Assembly: GCF_032854445.1 (NCBI RefSeq)
Contig: NC_088303.1
Span: 18,855,501 to 18,919,500, forward strand
DNA: 64,000 nucleotides
Direction of reading: 5' to 3'
From: Liolophura sinensis
Lineage: Eukaryota; Mollusca; Polyplacophora; Chitonida; Chitonidae
Shown here: one piece after another, positions 12,201 through 21,926 of the stretch
Position numbering within the stretch: the first letter of the stretch is position 1
Layout of the letters: each line of letters starts with the position of its first letter
The notes under the pieces: model-generated
Told to the model about the DNA's origin: nothing
What the model saw: only the letters and a program-made list of their open reading frames with translations
The model's database searches: none
Program-made: the position numbers and the translations under genes

Positions 12201-15200
12201 AAGAACCCAGGTTTAGCAGCTCCACTCCGGGAGCCGGTGATCTTTTTTTAAAAATGTAAATATATATTTAATAAATATGATCATGCAACAGAAAGGGGCT
12301 ACATGGAATGGTGTCATGTTAAAAGCAAAAACAAATGAAGTATGTATCAGATTCGAGACCATTAAACACTGTACATGAATTTAGTTAGATTTATTTTGTT
12401 TAGAATTTTTCCAACCGAGTAAAATGGTTTTAACACATAACATTCTACGGCAGTCATTAGTGACACAAAATGTATCAGTGACGTCACATCCACATTTGTG
12501 CAAGGGATAATTTATTCCAAGGTCCATTCGGAGAATGCATATATAGGTCTTTATGTATATGCATATGAATGATGGAATCTAGAAGTCTAAATATGATCAG
12601 AAAAGACCACAGCAGAATGAAATGTTTCAAGTGAATTCTACTGGGTGGACCAATTCTGCAAAAAACAAATCCACCAATTTCTGTGGGCGGTGTTTAACGG
12701 CCTTCCATCTGACAAATACTTCACGTTGGTGTTTTCTTTGCCTGGTATGTCAAGGTCGAACAAATCGACTCTTATTTCCGTTATTTCCCAATGATTTATG
12801 TTTAATGTTGTATGTATAGGACTATTTCTCTTTTACGACGGCAGGGAGTTTCATGGTTGCTAGGAAACGGGCGAGTAAACAAAGCGTTCTTTTATAATTC
12901 AGTAACTAATAAGCTTTATATTACAAGCCCAGTATATCTGCTATATCGATGGAGGGCAAATGACCTCCAAAGAGTTTTATTTGAAATCATTAAAACTATG
13001 GCTGTCAACCGATTTTGGCAGTGAAATATGAGTGCTAACATCTTAAACTATTAATCTAACATTATGAATGTTTTCCCTCCTCGACCACCACAAAATTGTG
13101 GGACTTATGCATGTGGAACGCAATTCAAGACAGTGTTGGCAATTCAACAAAGTACAATGTTTACAGTTCAACACGAGACAGCGTTGACAGTTCAACACGA
13201 GACGGTGTTAAATTTCAACATTCTTTTACTATTTAACAAAGTATTAACATTCACACATTTTAAGAAGTGTGACGCTATACAACGTTATGAATATTTCCCT
13301 CCTTCACCACAATCAAAACGTTGGAGTCAACATTATGGACGTTCTACATAACCTTTCATATTTATGACAGAAGGAATATCGAAAATGCCTTGTCCAAGGC
13401 TGGGACACCAAACACTTGCTTGTCCGAATGATGGAAAGACGAGTGTTTTAACCCCACAAGGCGCTAACCGACGCGCTGAAAAATGAAAGGTCATGTCAGT
13501 TCTAGGCTTAGTGATTTATTTCTCTCCATGTTTTTTTTTTCAAATAAAAAAAGAGTGTGTACGCTGTAATAACAAAAAAACGTATATTTACATTTAAATT
13601 TTGCGGGCAGTTTGAGCTTCTCATTGCAGATATACTTCTGTAAATGAACATTCTAATTCTGAATGTAAATATACAACCAGACTCGCAAGGTGCTGTAAAA
13701 CTACAGCTTTGTTTTGTTTTTGTTTTGGCAGCCAAAGTGAAGTGAGAGTATAAACATCAATTAAATATTGAAGATGTAACTGGGCGTATGTCAGTACTGT
13801 AAATGTACAGCAGGTATTTATATGTGTACAGTACTTTTTGTTGATCTTCTACATTTATGTTTTTTATTACCGTTCTTTAACCTAAAATGCGGAAAAAGAA
13901 TGAGCATATTGACCGTATACAGATACTTTAGACAATGTAGAAAGTTGTATTTAGGAAACAATCACCCTCAAGTTCCTATACTGTATCGATATAGCAAACC
14001 TCGATACGATACGGATGAGTATATGTATGAGTCGTTTACCTTCATCGCCACGATTTTTCGACCTTCGTAAGACGTGGAAATATTGAAAAGGGAAGCTCGT
14101 TTGGGAAACCTAGCGGCCATATCCTGCATCCAGTAATTTATCTGTAACATGAAAAGAAAATAGCGATCAAGCCCACATTCGTTACACCGTTCCCTCGTTT
14201 CTTCCGAGAATGTGCAATGTTTGTTTTTTTATTAAGCCCAATGGGGGAGTTACAACACCTACTTCTGACAGCCATCTTGGAGTTCTGTGACTATAACAGC
14301 CCATGTAAATACAACTTCACTATGGCTGACTGGCCGTTGTTTTGTGAAAATGATGATGTCACGTGCAGCCCCTCTGTAGTCTCATATTTAAACTTTGAAA
14401 TTTCATATACCTCCAGAGGCTTTGTGACCTTTGGTATTATACATGTGTAAATGTTCGGGCCATTCCATTACTTAAATATGTAATGAAGTATTCAGTTTTA
14501 TTCACTGAAGAATTCTTGAGGATATACAGATGTTATATAATTGCGCCCATACTATTGTTTTTCTCAAACTATGAAGTACATATGATTTATTTATTTATTT
14601 GATTGGTGTTTAGCGCCGGGGAAGTATACATGAAGCATATTATAAGCTGCCTATGGGGCCTCCGTGGCTCAGTTGGTTGGCGCGCTAACGCAGCGTAATG
14701 ACACCAATGCGGTCGCTCTGAGTTCGTCCAGCTCATGCTGGCTTCCTCTCTGGTCGTATGTGGGAAGGTCTTCCAGCAACCTGCGGATGGTCGTGGGTTC
14801 CTCCGGGCTCTGCCCGGTTTCCACTCACCATAATGCTGGCCGCCGTCGTATAAGTGAAATATTCTTGACTATGGCGTAAAACACCATTCAAATAAATAAA
14901 TAAATAAGCTGCCTATGAAATGAATCCGAGTCAGTTTATAGAACGCAGATATGATCAATATCGTCATTTACAGGATAACGTCATTGCGCACCTCGTTTAA
15001 TGGATGATATCTTGTATAATCAAACAACGTTGTCCTAGATTCACTGTGTGCTATAGACCTTGGATGCCCTTCTACGTCTATTGCCTGTTGTATATTGGGG
15101 ATAGTGACAGTTGGCCGCATTCCCCGCAGTCCCAGCTGATTTAGCGTCTCGGACCGTCGACTCGGCGGTACCCGGAACATCGCAGTGGTGCCCACAGTAT

Positions 15201-18200
15201 AAGCTTCTTGCCAAAAATCTAACTGTAATGAAAGACAAAATATTCACTGTCATGTTACTTCGATGCATGTAACTGAAAGCTGATGTCAAATGGACCTATG
15301 TCAAATCGAAAGATTTCTTGAGGGATTTTTAAAATTATTTTTCCACGTCATCAATTCTCTGATGTTTGGTATTTAAGGTAAAGCTTAAGGATTGGCTGGC
15401 TGGATGCCGCAGATGGCGTAGCCGTCGTAGTATGTTACAACATGTTTGGAAGCAATCTTCACCAGATGGGACCACACTGACCGTGACATATTCACAGGGG
15501 ATGGAACCGTGTGGTCCTAAGCTGAGCTGTCCACACCAAACGAGGCCGAAATCGGTACTAAATTGAGCTATCCATAGAAGGGACAATAGTCGGACAATGT
15601 CCGTGATACCGCCACAGTAGAAGGGAAGGTGTAGTCCCAAGCTGAGATCTTCACACCAAATGGGACAGAAATCGGTACCAAACTGACATTGACCGTGATA
15701 TGACCACAGTGGAAGGAACCGTGTGGTCCTAAGCTGAGCTGTCCACACCAAACCAGACCGAGCTATCTACACCAGAATGAACCACAGTCGGACAGTGATC
15801 GTGAAAGTAGGAGGAACCGTGTAGTCGCAAGCTGAGCTAAAGATGCCTTTATGAAAAGTGGCAATCAAAGCGCGACTGAGGTACTTTGTTTAATTGTCAT
15901 TTGACCTGGAACTCATTCATGGACTACAAATCTGAACTTTAATATGGAATTCATGCCTGGAATATCAACTGTCTGCCCGGAATCATTGAAATCTGATGAC
16001 GACACCTATCTTGTGGGTATAATTTCTTACATACCTTTGTCTTTGGGAGCTAGTGTTAATCGTTGTTTTGGAAATGGATCTTGCGAATGTCGACTTGGAA
16101 CGTACTACGAATGGTATACGAATGTCGGACATGACCCTTATATTAAGACCAGACGGACCGAAATTGGTACGAGACTGAGTTATTCAGACCACGGGATCAA
16201 AGGTATTCACAACAGAAGGGGCTGTGTAATCCCAAGCTGAACTATTAACACCAGACGGACCGAAGTCGGTACCAGACTGAGTTATCCACTCCACAGGAAA
16301 ACAGGTATTCACAACAGTAGGGACCATGCTGTTCGCAGTTAAGATATTCGCACCTGAAGGGGTCACAGTTGATTTTAAATTGATCAGTCCACACCAAAAA
16401 AATACTATAAATACACGTATTTGCACAGTTGTTTAATCGTATAATGTAAAACGGAACAGCTAAGGTAATGAGAATTGTAAATTTAGGTTAGTTAGCTATA
16501 CTTTAGGATGAACTCACCAGCGTATCTATTGATCAAGTTGATGTAAAGGCCGGGAAAACGTCACACAGATTCACGTTTTATTGCACAAGGATACCAGGAG
16601 TAGTGAACACGACTGGTGATGGAAAGGAGGCTAGGCTACGTGCATAACTCCATGACACGTGCAATGACACAGTTAACCCATTCTCTTGTTTAATTGTTCA
16701 CACAAAGGCGTCATGTCATTAATAATGTTCACATAGCCACACACAAATAGGTCATAAAGGGATATATGAATTTACCCTCCTCAGAACAGTTCTTCATATG
16801 TATCTTACTTTGTATTGTGCATTTCACAAAAAAGGGGACACAGCCGGACGTGACCGTGCCACAGTAAAAAGGGACCGTGAGAAGGGAAGCTGAGCTATTC
16901 TCACCAAACGGGACAGAAATTGGTACTAGAGTGAGTTATCCACGCTATGGGACAACAGTTATTCACAACAGAAGGGACCATGTAGTCCTAAGCTAAGCTA
17001 TTCATAGCCACAATCGGTCTTAAATTGACCAGTCTACCACCAAACAGGGCCGCAGTCGGTCCATACTGAGCTGTACAAAAATCCTGTATATACCAGCACA
17101 TTTGCTTAAACGAAAGGTGGAAAAACGGAGCGCAAACAGTGAAGTTGAGTGTCGGTATTTAGATTGGTTCTGTTTTTAAATTTAGGCAAGTTACATATGG
17201 CTTTATTTTAGGATGGACTACCCAAGCGTACCTGGTTGGTCAAGCTGATGTAAAGGTCGGTGAAAAACGTCGTACAGATTCACGTTTTACATATATCCCT
17301 TTATGACCTATTTGTGTGTGGCTATGTGTACATTATTAATGACATGACGCCTTTGTGTGAACAATTAAACAAGAGAATGGGTTAACTGTGTCATTGCACG
17401 TGTCATGGAGTTATGCACGTAGCCTAGCCTCCTTTCCATCACCAGTCGTGTTCACTACTCCTGGTATCCTTGTGCAATAAAACGTGAATCTGTGTGACGT
17501 TTTCCCGGCCTTTACATCAACTTGATCAATAGATACGCTGGTGAGGGGATACTAGGAGTAGCGTACACGACTGGTGATGGAAACGAGGCGCTTATTTGTG
17601 CAATCTTTGTCCTCTGAGATCATTTGTCTTTGACCAGGGAAATTTGTCAGTAATTATTATTGTATGGTTTTATCCCGTGCTTTCCATCATTGCAACTGAC
17701 CCCGGTACCATTTTATATATGTGAAATCGTTTAAAATCGTTTAAGTATGACTTAAAACATTAATTAATTCATCTAATATATGCAGGTACGGTTATGCACG
17801 TACCGGTATGTTTGTTCAGTACGTTTCAAACAGTTTTGATGCTTACAAACATTCACCTGCTGATGTTTTCAGATATGTACCGGTAATGATGACAGATATG
17901 TATCGGTAATGTTGGCAGACATTTACCTGTGGCGTTAGCAGACATTTACCTGTAACACTAGCAGACATTTAACACAGAAGACATTTACCTGTAACACTAG
18001 TAGACATTTATCTGTAATGTTGGCAGACATTTACCTGTAACAGTAGCAGTCATTTACCTGTAATGTTGGCAGATATTTACCTGGTACAGATGAGCATGTG
18101 TTTGAAGATAAACCAGGTACTCCAGCTGTGCAGGTGTGTGTGGTGTCGCCGTCCATACTTCGTGACTGAAATACAAGACAAATTACAATCATTCTAAGTC

Positions 18201-19169
18201 ATACACAAATAATGCAAAGGTGTTGACGGCTATAGAAAATGCTTGTTGTAAAGATATACTGAATTTTAATCCATGGCTAACTTCATAAGCTTTTGGTATA
18301 AATTAGCATACTGAAATTGAGTTGCAAATGTGAAGTGAAATTTAAAAAGCAAGACTTCTTGCAAACATAATTCAATTGCTATATCACCAGAAACAACGTA
18401 AAATGGCATAAAAAGACTTGAATATTATCAGAACCTTATACAAACACTATAATGTGGAGAAACAGGTATGTCACATGCAGTCTGCCTTGTCGAATGTTGA
18501 TAAGCTACATGCACATATCCTTTTACCATTGCCGCTTGCAAACATATTTAAATCGCTAATTTAAGAACTGCAGCCTTTTTTATAACCAGGATACTACAAT
18601 TTTGCGATTATGTTCTCCACGTATACGCTTCAATTCAGTTTAAGGACAAACTACGATATCTATATTTGAAGTTATCGGTACTTAATGGTGATTATTATAA
18701 AATGTTACAAAATTATGACATTATAGCTCTTAAAAATATCATACACATTTACATAATATGCATTTTGGAACATTTTGAGATATGGCATTGAACAACTAAC
18801 AAATGAATAAATAAATAAAATATGTCAGTTTAGTCTGTAGCCGTGTCATTCTCAGCCCACAAGAATCGAGCTTCAGTAAATTTTTTTGCTGGATTCACAT
18901 TTGTCTCCAACGTGTATTTTCTCACAGCTTAATCCCCGAGGGACTACATAAAAGATATCTATCGTGAACTTTTTAAATCAGATTCTGTGTAATTTAGAGC
19001 CTTGGGGAGATCACGCTTACGCATCAGTGCACGAGGTGGCTTTGTTAATATTTCAGCGAAAACAGGATTGGGCATATCTTGGTAAGACTTACCCGTCGTA
19101 TCGCTGTTGAGAAGCTTGTGAGGCGGCAATAATCAGTATAGCTGATATAATTCCTGCACCCGGCGACAT
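6234..19169 (-). CDS. Secreted M14A metallocarboxypeptidase (A/B type), ten exons, 426 aa
   Basis: A zinc exopeptidase that removes C-terminal residues, made as a secreted zymogen. Coding exons on the minus strand: 19169-19093, 18165-18081, 15222-14992, 14141-14040, 12241-12134, 9750-9640, 9346-9253, 8578-8376, 7175-7091, 6418-6234. All have AG/GT boundaries and join in frame (1281 nt with stop). Residues 1-20 form a hydrophobic signal peptide from [10 protein letters not shown], and residues 25 to about 110 are the activation peptide. Zinc ligands are H185 and E188 (in HARE) and H314 (VDVHAFSQ). NRN in exon 7 matches Asn144-Arg145 of bovine CPA. Tyr366 matches Tyr248 and E389 (LELRD) is the catalytic Glu270. 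Met373 at the position of residue 255 predicts CPA-like preference for hydrophobic C-termini, not basic ones. Phe316 replaces Tyr198. The exon 5 acceptor (ttaaaaaaag) has almost no pyrimidine tract. Introns hold several tandem arrays. Confidence 0.93.
6606..6680 (+). mobile_element. SINE family A fragment (3' end)
   Basis: Contains gtcgtataagtgaagtatt and a decayed caccaaagaaacaaat tail, matching the last 75 bp of family A. It lies in the last intron of the minus-strand carboxypeptidase gene, antisense to it. Confidence 0.75.
7310..8340. repeat. About 42-bp degenerate minisatellite with a 196-bp higher-order repeat
   Basis: Units such as cggtcatgaatagatccaag followed by gctacagaccacacacac recur about 24 times, with lengths near 42-57 bp. 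A block starting at 7,857 reappears from 8,053 almost unchanged, so a 196-bp multi-unit segment was duplicated as a whole. The array fills most of intron 8 of the minus-strand carboxypeptidase gene. Long minus-strand open frames here (repeating [11 protein letters not shown]) are artefacts of the array. Confidence 0.9.
8700..9170. repeat. About 60-70-bp degenerate tandem array in intron 7
   Basis: The motifs gtctataaactgtggctgag and gagtgtcatgtctggtgtc alternate about seven times, between exons 7 and 8 of the minus-strand carboxypeptidase. The second motif is also found once in SINE family B near 21,510, which suggests where the array came from. Confidence 0.8.
9960..10420. mobile_element. 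MITE-like element with long imperfect terminal inverted repeats
   Basis: The left end (ggtcttcaatatttttttcg, then tatggtgggttcatatattt) is matched in reverse complement by the right end (accatgaaaaaaatcgaaaa, with tgcccaccatac before it). The interior is AT-rich with a short TA run. No transposase is present. A second copy of the left part is at 51,565-51,800. It lies in intron 5 of the minus-strand carboxypeptidase. The exact ends and target duplication are not resolved. Confidence 0.6.
11290..11520. mobile_element. Dispersed repeat family C
   Basis: Contains ggtaaaccaccgacatttgg followed by caagttatt, ccccacacgtgacgta and aaacagccacaccggtggc. Related stretches, in one or the other orientation, occur at about 37,060, 41,925, 53,550 and 62,030. 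It has no coding capacity and lies in intron 5 of the minus-strand carboxypeptidase. Confidence 0.6.
14656..14904 (+). mobile_element. SINE family A with 13-bp target duplication
   Basis: Begins ggggcctccgtggctcagtt and ends in an AAATAAATAAAT tail. Target duplication taagctgcctatg is at 14,643-14,655 and 14,905-14,917. A small internal deletion lies around the tRNA-like region. It sits in intron 3 of the minus-strand carboxypeptidase, antisense. A short reverse fragment of the same family (tttgattggtgtttagcgcc) lies about 60 bp upstream. Confidence 0.9.
15400..17060. repeat. About 105-bp degenerate repeats in intron 2
   Basis: Copies share gtgtggtcctaagctgagct, a ccacaccaaacgagac-like motif and gaaatcggtac. 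They lie at about 15,510, 15,630, 15,720, 15,820, 16,215, 16,325, 16,870 and 16,980. They are strongly diverged, and the second block (16,850-17,290) looks like a duplicate of the first block's right part. No exon falls inside. Confidence 0.7.
16513..16768 (+). repeat. Left arm of a 256-bp inverted repeat
   Basis: This segment (starts ctcaccagcgtatctattga, ends gggatatatg) is repeated in reverse complement at 17,290-17,545 with the same length. I saw only one mismatch (gttcacatag against gtacacatag in the same orientation). The 521-bp spacer holds degenerate intron repeats. It lies within intron 2 of the minus-strand carboxypeptidase. Confidence 0.93.
17290..17545 (-). repeat. Right arm of the 256-bp inverted repeat
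   Basis: Reverse complement of 16,513-16,768. Its left flank (17,211-17,289) is a diverged direct copy of 16,507-16,588, and its right flank (ggatactaggagtag at 17,547) is a diverged direct copy of 16,590 onward. The arm therefore looks like an inverted copy inserted into an older direct duplicate. Confidence 0.93.
17870..18080 (-). repeat. 23-bp array repeating the exon-2 splice donor
   Basis: Starting directly at the exon-2 donor (exon ends at 18,081, gtaaat follows), the minus strand repeats ttacaggtaaatgtctgcc. Intact caggtaaat copies are at 18,060-18,052, 18,037-18,029, 17,991-17,983, 17,952-17,944 and 17,929-17,921, with mutated copies between and beyond. Spacing is 23 bp or close to a multiple of it. 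Each copy puts an acceptor-like ttacag directly in front of a donor-like gtaaat. Confidence 0.9.
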
Positions 19170-19334
19170 ACTGAAGTAATAGGTTATGGGCGTAGTAAAT
19201 TGACAGAATGTCCTCCTATTTTGGCCTGCCGTGGTCCCCGGATCTTGGAGATGTAAGGTACCTGCCAAAACACTGAGCAACGATTCTGCAGCTAGCGATG
19301 TTCATGCGCCAAGTCCAGCTCGTCTTTTTCCTGG

Positions 19335-19342
19335 TTTATAAA
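19335..19342 (-). promoter_or_regulatory. Candidate TATA box of the minus-strand carboxypeptidase
   Basis: tttataaa lies about 165 bp upstream of the ATG at 19,169, read on the minus strand. Position is plausible for a short 5' untranslated region. Only the motif and its distance support it. Confidence 0.35.
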
Positions 19343-21360
19343 CAGTTTACCGGGGAAAGTTTCCTCCAATCTGATCTTCTGCTACCATTTCCCGCCAATC
19401 AACTTGTCCATATTCAGATAAAACAGTAACATCCGCGTTTTTTGCAGTATGTTTGACTAATGTTTGCTAGCCCATATCAGCACGTGCAAAAAATAATGTC
19501 TGACCCTGAGTGCATAAACATGTTGTTTGTCATCAATCAAGTAATGTGAGAAAAATAACAAATAAGATGCAACACACCTTTCATTGTGCACGTTGGGTGT
19601 ATGGCCTGTTTTAACTGAAAAATCAAATTATATTGGTCTTGTTTCAAAAAATGTAGATGTCCATGTTCCATCTACATATAAATTAGAGTTTCGGCTTGAG
19701 TGAGCAACCGACCTTAACATGATCTCTGAAAAGGATTGTGTACAAATTTACACATATGCAAAGACAAATGTATCAGTGCTACACAAATTGTACACAAATT
19801 GTGTACCACAGATACATATGTCGCGGTGAATGTTGCGGTGGATGCGGTGGATTGTAGAGAATACCGGCCTAAATTGTATAACACAATTGAAGATGATTTC
19901 ACCCAAACGAGGTGATATCAGAATCAAGCGTGTGAAGAGTAAGACAAACCTTCATTTTTAATTATCAAACTATAATGACTTTCTATTTCGAGAAATAAAA
20001 AAAAGGATTAAAAAATAAAGAAAGGAGGGAGGAAAAAAATAAAATAAAATAAAATAAAATATAATGGGTACATTTATACAACTTTTTTCATTTTTTAAAA
20101 GTCAAGGCCTGCGGATTAATTTTCAGCTGTTAATTTCCACAACCACAGCTTGAGGCAAAAGTTTACTTTTAAAAACACGTGAACAACTGTAGTAGTAATT
20201 TATCAATCACGAATACTCTTTAGCTTCGGGCATATATAGGTCGAACATTCGCCTTTGTCTTCCACACCTTGCGTGATTTTAATATTATCGTGCATCGTAT
20301 CTTCCCAAGTGTAGCAACACCCAACTGTTATCTCGATCTTCTCTGACTCTGTAGCCTATCCAGGTTATGAAGACTTTAGACAATAAAACAAAGTAATTCA
20401 CGAAAATTTAGTAAAAATTTACTCACCACATTTATGAAAATCAGCCTGCAATTCACAATTGGGAGTGTATGTCTCCACACAATGGTTTTATTAAAAACGT
20501 ATCGTTTATATAAACGTGTGACCCATTTTTGGGTTTATTAACTTTTACACAATATATATCTGCCCAAATGTACCTCCCAGGTGTGGTATTTTCTATCTCT
20601 TGCTCGTGTTAGTATATGATGTCTGATAACAATATTAGTCAAAAAGATATAAAGTGGCAAACACAAACAAACCAAAATCTATGCTAGATAGTACATGTTT
20701 ATGTACAATTATCGTTTATACTTTGTGTTTAAGAAGAGACAGATCTATAGGAAATAATACAAATTTGAATTAAATGCAAAGCAATCCATAGGTGTAAGAG
20801 AAGATTTTGTTTATACATGAAGACATAAGGGAAAGTTTGCTAACTGTAAGTATCGGTGTTGTGTGCTGGTATGAAGAGTTTGGATAAGTCACACATGAGT
20901 TGTTCTCACCACGTGCATAATAACGTGTGCAAATACGTACACATACGCGCACATGGTCTCCCATGTGATTATGTTTAAAAACAATAATTAAAAAGAAAGC
21001 ATGGGTTACTGTTTAAAAATTATCAGCTTTAGGCAAAGAACTTAGTGCCACAATAACACCAATTACGTCATGATAATTTCGAGTAAAAAACACGCATAAC
21101 GATTACGATTTTTTCCGATTTATATATTTATGACGTCATATTTTAAACACCCTGATATTTTCGAGTGTGTACATCTACATATACTTCTTTGTATGAGTAT
21201 TGTGCTGAGGTCAGAAAGGGCGTTACAAAAAAATGATTGTAGGACAGTGGTATGGTACAATCATTGAGAGCAGAGCCAGAGAAAAGTCCTTGAAATGTCT
21301 TTGTTGTTAAAACAGCTACGTAAATTTATATACTTAACTTCATTTCATCTTCATTTTCCT
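19343..21360. other. Intergenic region between the divergent carboxypeptidase genes
   Basis: AT-rich sequence with no exon-like frame. An (AAAAT)n microsatellite is at 20,030-20,062. The region must hold the 5' regulatory sequences of both divergent genes, but apart from the two TATA-like motifs I cannot assign any site. Confidence 0.6.
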
Positions 21361-21645
21361 TAGGGAGACCCGGGATCAAATCCGTGTCGGGTCATACCAA
21401 AGGCTTTTTTTAAAAAAATGACTTGTTGCTGCCTCGCTTGACACTCAGCACTGAGAGGCTACAGCAAGGAGACAATACTGGTTGGCGCGGTGTCGGTGTA
21501 ATGTGACTGGGTGGGTGTCATGTCTGGTGTCTTCGGCATGATACATCATTGGCGGCAGAACTGTGGCGGCATGGACTCGCCCTGCAACAAGATGGCACAG
21601 TACATGTAGGACTACACACACTTAATGACTCCTCGTCGTCAGACT
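21361..21645 (+). mobile_element. SINE family B copy
   Basis: Begins near a B-box-like stretch (gggatcaaatccgtgtcggg), continues through gggtgtcatgtctggtgtct and gcggcatggactcgccctg, and ends ttaatgactcctcgtcgtca. The same order of motifs is found in reverse at 34,095-34,460. It is tRNA-related by its head; the family is unnamed here. Confidence 0.75.
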
Positions 21646-21777
21646 GAAATATGGGGGGAAAATATCATGAGTTTTTCACGACAGCTCTTACGTGGTTAGC
21701 GATTGGCGAGACATGGCATCACGTGCGAGGCCTGCTGAATCCATGATTCCATTGGTACAGAGTTGTAAGCGGACCCA

Positions 21778-21785
21778 TTTATAGC
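21778..21785 (+). promoter_or_regulatory. Candidate TATA box of the plus-strand carboxypeptidase
   Basis: tttatagc lies about 145 bp upstream of the ATG at 21,927, a distance close to that of the candidate TATA box of the divergent gene. Motif and spacing are the only support. Confidence 0.3.
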
Positions 21786-21926
21786 TACGATTTTCGTATG
21801 ACTTATAGTGTTGATGCAGAATCGTCTCTCAGACAAGTGCCTTTCGCTCTACCTACAAGGTCTGCAGGCTGTAAGGCGGGGACATCCCGTGAACAGGACA
21901 GTTTTTTAGCCGAGCAGTACGTCAGC

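Noticed and set aside
15335-15751. 138-residue minus-strand open frame
   Set aside because: It lies within intron 2 repeats of the carboxypeptidase, contains repeated LSLGPH-type segments and has no domain.
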